From the NCBI RefSeq assembly GCF_006334915.2, contig NZ_VDMA02000033.1, positions 1 through 64,000 of the forward strand: DNA of 64,000 bases. The letters run 5' to 3'. Made by a program: the position numbers and the translations under genes. Every line of letters starts with the position of its first letter. Position 1 is the stretch's first letter. Shown piece by piece: positions 17,759-27,500 of this stretch. The stretch is from Microbispora catharanthi (lineage in GTDB: Bacteria > Actinomycetota > Actinomycetes > Streptosporangiales > Streptosporangiaceae). The notes below the pieces were generated by a model, which made no database searches, was not told the origin of the DNA, and worked only from the letters and a program-made list of their open reading frames with translations.

Positions 17759-18266
17759 CTCCGCCTCCGGAGCCGTCAGACGTGAGTACCGGCCATCGGC
17801 GTCCGCGTCAGCACGACCACTGCCTTCAGCTGTCGGCCCTTGGCTGCGCGCATGAAGGGGCGCGCATCGGTTCTCTATGACGTTTGCCGAAACCGGCGCC
17901 GCGTGAATGTCGCTCTTCAGATCGTGGACCGGTCGCGTCAACCGCACCACGGCAGGCGGCTCGGACGTCGCCGATTGTCCGACCACGGCCGCCGACCGGG
18001 GGTCCTACCTTGGCGGACATGGTCTGCCGGTCACCGGGCGCCAACATCCCGGCGCCCTGCCCGGCGTGCGTTTCGGTCGCTCCGGCGCGTCACCGAGGCG
18101 GCAATCGGGGGATTGACATTGATGACAGAAAGCTGAACGATCGTCTCCGTTGACGACGGCCATGGGCCTCACAACAGCTGCCAGGCGCCCCGCCGGCCAC
18201 TCGCGGACCTCGTCGGACCCGAGCCAACACCCCCTGCCCGTCCATCAAAACGTGGAGGAAACGCAC
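17759..18266. other. Intergenic region after the P450
   Basis: These 508 bases have no credible gene on either strand. They hold a 7-base-stem hairpin (GGGCGCC at 18036-18042 with GGCGCCC at 18051-18057) that may end upstream transcription, and the candidate promoter at 18113. The rest shows no recognisable element. Confidence 0.5.
18113..18141 (+). promoter_or_regulatory. Candidate promoter of the secreted hydrolase pair
   Basis: TTGACA (18113-18118) is followed after 17 bases by AACGAT (18136-18141), a weak -10. The leader to the ATG at 18267 would be about 120 bases and ends in GTGGAGGAA. Confidence 0.35.
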
Positions 18267-19187
18267 ATGCCTGCCCGCTCCATGACCGCGCGGACCCTGC
18301 TGGCGGCGACCGTGGGGGCGGTCGTCCTCGCCGGCTCCGGCGCCGCCACGGCGTCGTCCGCCCAGACTCCGCCGCCACCGAAGACCCCCTCGGCCGGCGC
18401 CTCGACGCCGGCCGTGCTGCCCACGGTCCGTGAGGCCGCCGAGGGGTTGCCCGGGCACACCGTTTACCGCCCCGCCGATCTCAAGGCACTGCGCAAGGGC
18501 AGCCTGCCCGTGATCGTCTACGGCAACGGCGCCTGCGCGACGAGCAACCTGGAGGGGATCACGTTCCTCACCGGCCTGGCCTCCCAGGGATACATCGTCG
18601 TGGCGAACGGCGGGGTGGACGAGTTCCCCGTCCCCAACACCCCCGATAAAACGATCGCGCACCCCGAGGCGCTCCTCGCGGCCGCCCACTGGGCCACCGA
18701 GTCGAAGCAGGCCCGCAAGCAGTTCGACGGGCGGGCGGACACGACGCGGGTCGGCGTGCTCGGCCACAGCTGCGGCGGCGTCGAGGCCCTCGCCGCCGGG
18801 ACCGACCCCATGATCGACGCGGTCGCCGGGTTCAACACCGGGTACTTCGCGGAGCCGGCCTTCGGCGGCTACGGGCGTGACCGTCTCGCCGATCTGCACA
18901 CGCCGACGCTGCTGGTCAACGGCGGTCCGGACGACGTCGCCTACCAGAACAGCATCGACAACTACGCCCTGCTCGACGTCCCCGCCGCCCTGGTCAGTGA
19001 CACGGCGGCCGGCCACACCGGCTTGATCGCGGGTCTCGAGGCCACCAAGGGCTGGCAGGTGGCCGCGGACTGGTTCGACTACGTCCTGCGCGGGGACCGG
19101 GCCGCCGGGGCACGCTTCGTCGGCCCCGACTGCGGACTGTGCACCGAGGACGGGTGGAAGGTCGAGTCGAAGGGGCTGTCGCTGTGA
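18267..19187 (+). CDS. Secreted alpha/beta hydrolase (dienelactone hydrolase/chlorophyllase-like)
   Basis: This 306-residue exported hydrolase starts with a classic signal peptide (ARTLLAATVGAVVLAGSGAATA). The nucleophile elbow is GHSCGG, with an upstream oxyanion-type segment VIVYGNGACATSN and a C-terminal His in AAGHTGLIAG. An unusual Cys follows the nucleophile Ser, and the tail has a CGLC pair that could form a disulphide outside the cell. GGAGGAA precedes the ATG. The stop overlaps the next gene as GTGA, so two secreted hydrolases are made together. Confidence 0.8.
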   Translation: MPARSMTARTLLAATVGAVVLAGSGAATASSAQTPPPPKTPSAGASTPAVLPTVREAAEGLPGHTVYRPADLKALRKGSLPVIVYGNGACATSNLEGITFLTGLASQGYIVVANGGVDEFPVPNTPDKTIAHPEALLAAAHWATESKQARKQFDGRADTTRVGVLGHSCGGVEALAAGTDPMIDAVAGFNTGYFAEPAFGGYGRDRLADLHTPTLLVNGGPDDVAYQNSIDNYALLDVPAALVSDTAAGHTGLIAGLEATKGWQVAADWFDYVLRGDRAAGARFVGPDCGLCTEDGWKVESKGLSL

Positions 19188-20572
19188 TCCGCCGCAAAGC
19201 GACCGCGTGCCTGGCCATCGCGTTGGCGACCGCCGTCGGAAGCGGAACCGCCGCCGCGGCCTCCGCCAAGCCTGCCGGCGGCACACCGTGCCTGCCGGAC
19301 TCCCCCGCCCACCCCACCTGCGTCAGCGGCACCCTCGACGACGGAACGCCCTACGAGTTCGTCGTCCCGGCCCACTGGAACGGCACCGTGGTGGTCGCGC
19401 TCGACTTCGCCGGCTCGGGCCGGAACGAGCCCCTGACCGCGCGATTGCTGGCCGACGGCGTGGCCCGCGGCGGCACGAGCCGGGCGGTCACCGGCTGGAA
19501 CATCCGGTCTGCCATCGACAACCAGGCCGAGGCGCTGGCCCGCTTCGAGGACGCCTACGGCCGGGCACGGTACGCGATCGACTCCGGCACCTCGATGGGC
19601 GGTTTCGTCGCCGCCGGCGTCGCCCAGGTCCACCCCGGCACCTTCGACGCCGCCGTCCCGATGTGCGGCGGCCTCGGCGGTTCCGTGGGCCAGTGGAATC
19701 AGAAGCTCGATACGGTCTTCGTGCTCGAGCGCCTGGTCGCACCGGGGCTGCCGGTCGTCGACATCCCGCAGGACGTCGAATCGGCCCGGAAGGCGTGGAT
19801 CGACGCCCTGGCCGCGGCGCAGCAGACTCCCGAGGGGCGGGCCCGGATCGCACTGGCCGCCGCGATCGGCCAGCTGCCGGCTTGGGGACGGAACCCCGAC
19901 GGGTCCGTGCCGCCGCCTCCGGACAGCGGGGACGCCGCCGCGCTGCAGCAGGGCGCCTACCTCGCGCTCGCCGGTGGGCCCCTGCCCTACATCGGGCAGG
20001 CCATGAGCAGCCGGCGCCAGATCATGGGGGTGGTCGGCGGGAACCCGTCCTGGAACACCGGCGTGGACTACGAGAAGCAGCTGCGCCTCGCCGATCCCGC
20101 CCTCCGGCGTGCCGTCCGCGACCTGTACAAGGCGGCAGGTCTGGACCTCGCGGCCGACTTGAAGAACCTGGCCGCCGCGCCCCGCATCGCGGCGGACCCG
20201 GACGCCGTCAAGCGCTTCTCGCGCGGCATCGTCCTGGACGGTGACCTGCGGATCCCCGTGCTGACCGTGTCCGGCACCGGTGACCAGATCTCCACCGTCG
20301 CCCAGCAGCAGTCGTACGGGGAGAATGTGCGCCGGGCGGGCGCGAACTCCCTGCTGCGCCAGACCTACACCGAAACCGTCGGCCACTGCGACTTCTCACC
20401 AGCGGAGCAGGAGGCGGCGCTGATGACGATGCTCGACCGGCTGCGGAGCGGTCACTGGCCCGCGACGTCCGCCCCGGCGATGAATGCCCGTGCGGCGGCG
20501 CTGGCGGCCGACCCCGCCCCTCGATATGTCCCCTTCACCCCACCTCGGTTCAACCGCCCCTATCCCGGCTGA
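19184..20572 (+). CDS. Secreted alpha/beta hydrolase, paralogue of the one at 11476-12909
   Basis: This 462-residue exported hydrolase has a signal peptide (CLAIALATAVGSGTAAAA). The nucleophile elbow is GTSMGG in YAIDSGTSMGGFVAAG and a His is in VGHCDFSPAE. AAAQQTPEGRARIALAAAIGQ and SWNTGVDYEKQL are shared nearly word for word with the protein encoded at 11476-12909. The GTG start at 19184 overlaps the previous stop. The two families of hydrolases may act on one extracellular ester substrate. A strong terminator follows. Confidence 0.8.
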   Translation: MIRRKATACLAIALATAVGSGTAAAASAKPAGGTPCLPDSPAHPTCVSGTLDDGTPYEFVVPAHWNGTVVVALDFAGSGRNEPLTARLLADGVARGGTSRAVTGWNIRSAIDNQAEALARFEDAYGRARYAIDSGTSMGGFVAAGVAQVHPGTFDAAVPMCGGLGGSVGQWNQKLDTVFVLERLVAPGLPVVDIPQDVESARKAWIDALAAAQQTPEGRARIALAAAIGQLPAWGRNPDGSVPPPPDSGDAAALQQGAYLALAGGPLPYIGQAMSSRRQIMGVVGGNPSWNTGVDYEKQLRLADPALRRAVRDLYKAAGLDLAADLKNLAAAPRIAADPDAVKRFSRGIVLDGDLRIPVLTVSGTGDQISTVAQQQSYGENVRRAGANSLLRQTYTETVGHCDFSPAEQEAALMTMLDRLRSGHWPATSAPAMNARAAALAADPAPRYVPFTPPRFNRPYPG

Positions 20573-20581
20573 GCCGCACGG

Positions 20582-20615
20582 GCCGCTGCCCGGACCACCC
20601 GGTCCGGGCAGCGGC
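20582..20615 (+). terminator. Strong hairpin terminator
   Basis: A perfect 15-base stem, GCCGCTGCCCGGACC (20582-20596), pairs with its complement at 20601-20615 across the loop ACCC, 9 bases after the stop codon. There is no U-tract, as is usual in high-GC actinomycetes. Confidence 0.75.
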
Positions 20616-20835
20616 TCCTCTCGACACACGCCGCCCGGAAGGCGAGCCGGACGTTCACGACATGGTCCCGGTGCGGAAAGTCCTTCGGTGCCGATTTTCA
20701 GGCGAGACAATACAAGGGTTTACCCGATCCGATTATGAAAGTCTCGCGAAAGTATTGCGCCCCCCCACATGGACACTGATGATGAAGGGCGAGATTGCTT
20801 TTCTTTCAGGTGACCCGAAAAAAGGTGGGGATGCC

Positions 20836-21621
20836 ATGAGACTTCGCAACGTGGCCACTTCGATCGGCGCGGGCATTCTCGCCGTCCTCGCGTCGACCCC
20901 CCAGGTGGCGATGGCCGGACCGGTGACGGATCACCTCACCGAGGCGGAAGAGCTGGTGGACGAGCTGAATTCGATCGGCTGGCCGTCGGAGTCTTCGTAC
21001 AACAAGTATTGCGGTTCCGGATGCACCGGCTCCGTCGTGACCTGGGGCACGCCCGGAACTCCGACGAGCTATTCCAGTGAGAGTCAGTGTGCCCCTTTCG
21101 TCACCAAGCTTCTGGCGCACACTTACTCATGGGCCACCAGCACATATTTCAGCACTGAATTCGCGAGTACCAGTCCCAACAGCGCGCGATACTACGATCG
21201 CATCAATGCCGACACCGTCGACCATATGGACAAGATCACCAAGGTGGCCTCCCTCGCGCCCGGAGACATCATCGCGATCAAGTACGAGGCGGGTGCCAGC
21301 GGGGGGAGCGGGCACACGCCGGTGGTCCGATCGCTGGCGGGCACGGTGGTCACGGACAGTGATCCGAACACGACCGAATACGTGGTCGAGGTCGTGGACT
21401 CGACGAGCAACCCGCACGGGACCGCCCCTGTCGCGGACGGTCACGACGACTCGCGGAGTAGTGGTTCCACCGAATACAGCGGTGTGGGATACGGGTTCAT
21501 GGTCCTGTACGCCGACGCGACCGGTGACTTCTACGGGTATCGCTGGGGAACGGACGAAAGCACCTTCCATTCCGTCGCCACCAGGCCCATCGTCGCGGCC
21601 CGGGTGACGTCCGAGGCCTAG
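20836..21621 (+). CDS. Secreted cysteine amidase/peptidase-like protein (CHAP/NlpC-P60-like)
   Basis: This 261-residue protein has a signal peptide ending near VAMA. SSESQCAPFVTKLL carries a candidate catalytic Cys, followed by LAPGDIIAIKY and GHTPVVRSL with a candidate catalytic His. This Cys-PGDI-His order is typical of CHAP and NlpC/P60 cell-wall hydrolases, but overall similarity is weak, so the family call is inference. It lies in a locally AT-richer segment (from about 20680) with more A/T-ending codons than its neighbours, which suggests separate origin. The ATG at 20836 is preceded by AAAGGTGGGG. Confidence 0.6.
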   Translation: MRLRNVATSIGAGILAVLASTPQVAMAGPVTDHLTEAEELVDELNSIGWPSESSYNKYCGSGCTGSVVTWGTPGTPTSYSSESQCAPFVTKLLAHTYSWATSTYFSTEFASTSPNSARYYDRINADTVDHMDKITKVASLAPGDIIAIKYEAGASGGSGHTPVVRSLAGTVVTDSDPNTTEYVVEVVDSTSNPHGTAPVADGHDDSRSSGSTEYSGVGYGFMVLYADATGDFYGYRWGTDESTFHSVATRPIVAARVTSEA

Positions 21622-21877
21622 CACACCGGGCTGCACCGGACAGAGCTGATCCATCGGCGCGGGTCCGGGGTATCAGCCACGCGACGTATCCCTCCCGAGC
21701 ACCGGCCGGCCCGCGACCGTGCCGGTGATGACGCGACGAAGGCGACCGCCCGGGGCGTTCGTCTGTGCCGTCGTGAACCTCCTTGTCGGTGACTCTCCGA
21801 GAGAGCGGCTCCAGGGACGTGGTGTCTGTCCGCCGGATCGCCCCGCGCCATGCCCGCCGGGCGATGACCCAGGCGGG

Positions 21878-21893
21878 TTGTTAGCGCTAACAA
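21878..21893. promoter_or_regulatory. LacI-type operator, perfect 16-base palindrome
   Basis: TTGTTAGCGCTAACAA is a perfect palindrome with a central CG, the signature of LacI-family operators that control plant-polysaccharide genes in actinomycetes. It lies about 500 bases before the GH62 gene. No LacI regulator is encoded in the window. Confidence 0.6.
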
Positions 21894-22074
21894 ATCTTCC
21901 CTGTCGCGTTCCTTCACTGTCGGACGGCTGTGGTGGCAGGTCGATCGGAGCCAATACGAGACGAAAGGCGACGTCAAGGACGGCACCTCGCCCCCAGGGA
22001 GGGGCGGCAGCCCGGGCGTGCGGCTCATCAGGCGTTATCAGGGGTCACCGCCCGTGACGACGGGAGCGTTACTT

Positions 22075-22122
22075 TGAAACTTTCACAGGGGACTTGACAC
22101 ATTTCGGTGTGGTTTCCAAGCT
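22075..22122 (+). promoter_or_regulatory. GAAACTTTC element and candidate promoter
   Basis: TGAAACTTTCA (22075-22085) resembles the GAAA-N-TTTC repeats known upstream of Streptomyces xylanase genes. It lies 8 bases before TTGACA (22094-22099). A weak -10, CAAGCT, follows after 17 bases. The promoter would drive the GH62 gene through a 270-base leader. Confidence 0.45.
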
Positions 22123-22261
22123 GTGTCCCCGAGGCGGCTTCCTCCTGCCATGTGGTGGTGTGCGGTGAGGACCGCCGTTCGCGACGCCCTGGTGGTGTGC
22201 GTTCCCTGATCACGGGACGCGGCGTCGATCGCGCGGGGTGACTCTCGCGTGCCCGCTTTCC

Positions 22262-22357
22262 TGTAACGGCTCCATCGCCGTCGGCGGCTCCACGACCTTC
22301 GGGTTCACCGCGAACGGCACCGTGCCCACCCCGATCGCCACCCGCACCAGCCCCTGA
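22262..22357 (+). pseudogene. Remnant of a CBM2 cellulose-binding module
   Basis: These 32 codons end in TGA and contain NGSIAVGGSTTFGFTANGT, close to [19 protein letters not shown] in the CBM2 of the adjacent GH62 protein. Only the last strand region of the module is left; the sequence upstream in this frame is not CBM-like. It is best read as the tail of a deleted carbohydrate-active gene lying between the old promoter and the GH62 gene. Confidence 0.65.
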
Positions 22358-22390
22358 CGGCGGTCGGAAAAGATGATGAGGAGAACACAG

Positions 22391-23896
22391 ATGCGTCTGC
22401 CCTGGAGAGCGCGGTCACCGCGTCCTTCCACCGTCACGACCGCGGCGCCGCCCCGGCGGGCCTCGCGCCGCGGCCTCGTGATCGGCTCCATCCCGATCCT
22501 GCTGGCCGGAGCCGGCGGCCTGTTGATCACACAGCCCGCCCAGGCCGCCGTCGCCTGCCGGGTCGACTACACCATCAGTTCGAGCTGGCCGGGCGGCTTC
22601 AACGCCAGCGTCACCATCAACAACCTCGGTGACGCGGTCGACGGCTGGCGGCTCACCTGGTCCTTCGGCGCCGGCGAGCAGATCACCCAGATCTGGAACG
22701 CCACCCAGACCCAGTCCGGCTCGTCGGTGACCGCCACCAACGTCTCCTACAACGGCAGCATTCCCAGCGGCGGCAGCACGAACTTCGGATTCAACGGCTC
22801 CTCGAGCGGCTCCGCCCAGGTGCCCACCTCGTTCTCCCTGAACGGTGTGGCCTGCACCGGCAGCCCGGGCTCGCCCAGCCCCTCCCCCACGCAGTCGCCC
22901 AGCGCGTCGCCGACGCGTTCCCCGTCCGCGTCTCCGTCCCCGTCCCCGTCCCCGTCTCCGTCTCCGTCGGTGACGCCGACCGGCACGTGCGCTCTTCCGT
23001 CGACGTACCGCTGGACCTCGACGGGCGCGCTGGCGACCCCGAAGTCGGGGTGGGTCTCGCTCAAGGACTTCACCAACGTCGTCTACAACGGCAAGCACCT
23101 CGTCTACGCGACGACGCACGACACCGGGTCGGGCTGGGGTTCGATGGGCTTCAGCACGTTCACCAACTGGTCCGACATGGCCTCGGCCACCCAGACCAAG
23201 ATGAACTCGGGCACCGTGGCGCCCACCCTGTTCTACTTCGCGCCCAAGAACATCTGGGTGCTGGCCTACCAGTGGGGCGGGACCGCCTTCTCCTACCGCA
23301 CCTCCAGCGACCCCACCAACCCCAACGGCTGGGGGGCGCAGCAGACCCTGTCCACCGCGAGCATCTCCGGCTCGGGCACCGGGCCGATCGACCAGACGCT
23401 GATCGGTGACGGCCAGAACATGTACCTGTTCTTCGCCGGTGACAACGGCAAGATCTACCGGCAGAGCATGCCCATCGGCAACTTCCCGGGCAGCTTCGGC
23501 TCCAACTACACGACGGTCATGAGCGACTCGACCAACAACCTGTTCGAGGCGGTCGAGGTCTACAAGCTCCAGGGCCAGAACAAGTACCTCATGCTCGTCG
23601 AGGCGATCGGCTCGCGGGGCCGCTACTTCCGCTCGTTCACGGCCGACAGCCTGAGCGGGTCGTGGACGCCGAACGCCGCGACCGAGAGCAATCCCTTCGC
23701 CGGCAAGGCCAACAGCGGCGCCACCTGGACCAACGACATCAGCCACGGCGACCTGGTCCGCAACAACCCCGACCAGACCAAGACCGTCGACCCCTGCAAC
23801 CTGCAGCTGCTCTACCAGGGCCGCAGCCCCAGCTCCGACGGCGTCGACTACGGTCTCCTGCCCTACCGGCCGGGCCTGCTGACCCTGCAGCACTGA
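22391..23896 (+). CDS. GH62 alpha-L-arabinofuranosidase with N-terminal CBM2
   Basis: This 501-residue secreted enzyme removes arabinose side chains from arabinoxylan. In order it has an Arg-rich signal peptide ending near AQA, a CBM2 (about 50-150, [15 protein letters not shown] through SLNGVACT), a Ser-Pro linker, and a GH62 domain from about 200. That domain begins [20 protein letters not shown]. Expected inverting residues are the Asp in [12 protein letters not shown], the Asp in [11 protein letters not shown] and the Glu in [11 protein letters not shown]. The ATG at 22391 is chosen because GAGGAG lies 7 bases before it; two earlier in-frame ATGs lack such a site. Confidence 0.95.
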   Translation: MRLPWRARSPRPSTVTTAAPPRRASRRGLVIGSIPILLAGAGGLLITQPAQAAVACRVDYTISSSWPGGFNASVTINNLGDAVDGWRLTWSFGAGEQITQIWNATQTQSGSSVTATNVSYNGSIPSGGSTNFGFNGSSSGSAQVPTSFSLNGVACTGSPGSPSPSPTQSPSASPTRSPSASPSPSPSPSPSPSVTPTGTCALPSTYRWTSTGALATPKSGWVSLKDFTNVVYNGKHLVYATTHDTGSGWGSMGFSTFTNWSDMASATQTKMNSGTVAPTLFYFAPKNIWVLAYQWGGTAFSYRTSSDPTNPNGWGAQQTLSTASISGSGTGPIDQTLIGDGQNMYLFFAGDNGKIYRQSMPIGNFPGSFGSNYTTVMSDSTNNLFEAVEVYKLQGQNKYLMLVEAIGSRGRYFRSFTADSLSGSWTPNAATESNPFAGKANSGATWTNDISHGDLVRNNPDQTKTVDPCNLQLLYQGRSPSSDGVDYGLLPYRPGLLTLQH

Positions 23897-24007
23897 CGGC
23901 ATCACACCGGTCCACCTCGGGATGTTCCTGAGGCTCGCCCCAGAGGCGCATGCCGAATCGGGTGAGCGCCATCACGGCACACGATCAGGACCAGGTGGAC
24001 CTGGACC

Positions 24008-24036
24008 GGCGGGCTCGGCGCAAGGCCGAGCCCGCC
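24008..24036 (+). terminator. Hairpin downstream of the GH62 gene
   Basis: A perfect 12-base GC-rich stem (GGCGGGCTCGGC, 24008-24019; complement 24025-24036) closes a 5-base loop, GCAAG. It lies 111 bases after the GH62 stop and has no U-tract. Confidence 0.55.
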
Positions 24037-24412
24037 ACAGTCATGCGGACAGCCCAGATCATCCCGCTGTCCGGGCGAGGAGTTCGCCTCGGCATCACGA
24101 CACGGGTGACCGCCGGGCACCCGCGTCCAGCCGAGCGCGTGCGGACCCATCCGAATGCCCTTCTCCGGCGGGTCCCCACAAGTCATGAGCACGGTCTCCA
24201 GGTTGCGTTCCGGACGCGAGCCCGCATCCTGGGCAGCCGCGCCGATTCACTCTTGATCGTCGCTTTCACCCAGCGGGCATGGAGTCCGAACTCGAGCCAG
24301 TGGGCGTACTCGACCAGCAGCAGGCCGGCCGCGGGATCCGAACCGGTCCGGGCCTGATTCCGAGCGGTACGGGTTCTCGCTGTGGCGAACGGGCATCGGC
24401 GGTGATCCGTAT

Positions 24413-24451
24413 GTAACCCGTAGCCGTCGGCGCTCGTGACATCTGCGTAAC
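24413..24451 (+). promoter_or_regulatory. GlnR-like box of the nitrate reductase gene
   Basis: GTGAC (24436-24440), six bases and GTAAC (24447-24451) match the GTnAC-N6-GaAAC arrangement of actinomycete GlnR sites. A further GTAAC at 24413-24417 is 23 bases upstream, close to two 11-base repeats. The box ends 100 bases before the ATG, as expected for activation under nitrogen limitation. Confidence 0.55.
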
Positions 24452-24550
24452 GGCTCATTCTTACGTTGTCGTCGTTGGATCTGCCCGCTGCGGCTACGGC
24501 GCGCCCACTGCTCGGGGACAGCGTTCAGGCCCCGTAGAGGAGAAGGGCCG

Positions 24551-27500
24551 ATGACGGCGACAGGCTCGGACAACGCCAACGCTCAGGTGAAGACCGTCTG
24601 CTCCTACTGTGGAGTCGGCTGCGGGATCGTCCTTGATGTGGCGCAGGGCGCGGACGGGCGACGCCGGGTCGTCAAGGTCAGCGGAGACAAGAGCCATCCG
24701 GCCAACGCCGGTCGTCTGTGCACCAAGGGAGCCACCAGCGCCGACATGCTCGCGGCCCCCGGCCGCCTGGAGCGGGCGCTCATCAGACCCGGCCGGGGCG
24801 CGGAGCCGGAGGAGACGGGCATCGACCAGGCGATCACGGCGACCGCCGGGAGGCTGCGCGCGATCCTGGACGAGCACGGGCCCGACGCCCTGGCGTTCTA
24901 CGTGTCCGGACAGATGACGCTCGAGGCGCAGTATCTGGCGAACAAGCTGGCCAAGGGCTTCGTCGGCACCAACCAGATCGAGTCGAACTCGCGGCTGTGC
25001 ATGGCGAGCGCGGGCAGCGGCTACAAACTGTCGCTGGGCTCGGACGGCCCACCCGGCTCGTACGAGGACTTCGACCGCGCCGAGGTGTTCTTCGTCATCG
25101 GCGCGAACATGGCCGACTGCCATCCCATCCTGTTCCTGCGCCTGATGGACCGGGTCAAGGCCGGGGCCAAGCTGATCGTGGTGGATCCGCGCCGCACCCC
25201 CACGGCCGACAAGGCCGACCTGTTCCTGCAGATCCGGCCGGGCACGGACCTGGCCCTGCTGAACGGCCTGTTACATCTGCTGGTCGAGAACGGGCACGTC
25301 GACGAGGAGTTCATCGCCGATCACACCCGGGGCTGGGAGGCCATGCCGGACTTCCTGCGCGACTATCCGCCGGCTGTGGTCGCCGAGCTCACCGGCCTCC
25401 CTGAGGCCGATCTGCGCCGGGCCGCCCAGTGGATCGGGGAGGCGGGCGAGTGGATGAGCTGCTGGACGATGGGACTCAACCAGAGCACCCACGGCACCTG
25501 GAACACCAACGCGCTGTGCAACCTGCACCTGGCCACGGGCGCGATCTGCCGTCCCGGCAGCGGCCCGTTCTCGCTCACCGGCCAGCCGAACGCGATGGGC
25601 GGCCGGGAGATGGGCTACATGGGGCCCGGCCTGCCCGGCCAGCGCTCGGTCCTGGTCGAGGAGGACCGCCGGTTCGTCGAGGACCTGTGGGGCATCGCGC
25701 CCGGCACGCTGCGTACCGACGTCGGCCAGGGCACGATCGAGATGTTCTCCCGGATGGCCGCGGGCGAGATCAAGGCGTGCTGGATCATCTGCACCAACCC
25801 CGTGGCCAGCGTCGCCAACCGCAAGACCGTCATCGCCGGGCTGGAGGCCGCCGAGTTCGTCGTCACCCAGGACGTCTTCGCCGCCACCGAGACCAACTCC
25901 TACGCCGACGTGGTCCTGCCCGCCGCCCTGTGGGCCGAGGCCGAAGGCGTGATGATCAATTCCGAGCGGAACCTCACCTTGCTCCGGCAGGCCGTCGACC
26001 CGGTCGGTGAGGCGCTGCCCGACTGGCGGATCATCGCCAGGGTCGCGTGCGAGATGGGATTCGAGGAGGCGTTCTCGTACGACAGCGCCGAGGAGATCTT
26101 CGAGGAGATCAAGCGGGCCTGGAACCCGGCCACCGGTTACGACCTGCGCGGCGTCACCTACGACCGGCTGCGCCGCACACCCGTGCAGTGGCCCGCCGCT
26201 CCGGACTCCGGCGAGCGCAATCCGGTCCGCTACCTCAACGACGGCCGCAGCCGTACGCTGCTCACCGGGGACGACGGCGGCGGTCCTCGGCTGGCCTTCG
26301 CGACATCGGACGGCCGGGCCGTCTTCTTCCCGCGCCCCCACCTGCCCGCCGCCGAGCTGCCCGACGACGACTTCCCGTTCGTGCTCAACACCGGGCGGCT
26401 GCAGCACCAGTGGCACACGCTGACCAAGACCGGCAAGGTCGCCAAGCTCAACAAGCTCAGTCCCGGGCCGTTCGTCGAGATCAACCCACTGGACGCCGCC
26501 GAGCACGGGATCGGTGAAGGCGACCTGGTGGCGATCTCCTCCCGGCGTGGCCGGGCCGTCCTGCCCGCCGTCGTCACGGACCGGGTCATGCCGGGCAACT
26601 GTTTCGCGCCGTTCCACTGGAACGATCTGTTCGGCGAGTACCTCAGTGTCAACGCCGTCACCAGCGACGCCGTGGATCCGGTCTCGTTCCAGCCCGAGTT
26701 GAAGGTGTGCGCCGTCTCCCTCGCCAGGGTTCCCGCCGGAGCGGCGGCCCCGAGACCGGCTCCGGCCCTCGCCGCACACGGCTCGTCGCAGGCTGCTCCC
26801 CCTCCGGCGAAGCCCGGGCAGGGCGGTCAGGTCTCTGCCGGCGCGCAGATCCTCGCCGATCACGACCGTTCCGCGACGGTGGCGGCGCTGTCCGCACTGT
26901 TCGGGCTGGCCGACCAGGCTCCACCGGACCTCGGCACGCGGGAGCGCCGTTACCTGTCCGGGTTCCTGTCCGGCCTCACGCTCTCACCGCTTCCCGGCGC
27001 GGACGTCCCCGTCCTGCCGGACCACGCACCCATCGACCCCGACCACGCGCTGTGGATCAATGGAGCCCTCGCCGGCGCCTTCTCTCGCTCCCCCGCTCCG
27101 GTGACGGGACCGCCGCCCGAGAACCGTGATCCCGAGAGCCCGGCGCGCGAGATCGTCATCCTGTGGGCCTCACAGACCGGCAACGCCGAGGAGTTCGCCT
27201 CGGCGGGCGCCCGCCGCCTCGCCGAGGCCGGCCGCAGCCCCCGGCTGGTCAGCATGGCCGACTGCTTACCGGCCGCGTTGCCGGCGGAGGCGGACGTGCT
27301 CGTCATCTCCAGCACGTTCGGCGATGGGGATGCACCGGACAACGGCACGACCTTCTGGGAGGCCCTCTCCGATGCCGGGGCGCCCCGGCTGGACGGGGTG
27401 CGCTATGCCGTGCTCGCCTTCGGCGACTCCAGCTACGACGACTTCTGCGGGCACGGGCGGCGGCTCGACCGGCGTCTGGCGGAGCTCGGGGCCGTACGTC

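Larger units (their letters stand above)
21622..22261. other. Non-coding region upstream of the arabinofuranosidase
   Basis: These 640 bases have no supported gene. They carry the palindromic operator at 21878, the GAAA-C-TTTC element at 22075 and a candidate promoter at 22094, followed by sequence that leads into a CBM2 remnant. It reads as the old control region of a lost glycan-degrading gene. Confidence 0.5.
23897..24550. other. Intergenic region between GH62 and nitrate reductase genes
   Basis: These 654 bases hold a hairpin terminator near the left end (24008) and GlnR-like half-sites near the right (24413). The middle has no ORF with convincing codon use or homology on either strand. 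Confidence 0.5.

Noticed and set aside
22900-22975. Repetitive DNA in the GH62 gene
   Set aside because: It encodes the Ser-Pro linker between CBM2 and the catalytic domain, a normal feature.
24183-24458. Minus-strand open frame with EYAHWLEFGLHARWVK
   Set aside because: Part of it looks protein-like, but it crosses the GlnR-like box, lacks a start site and continues into poor sequence.
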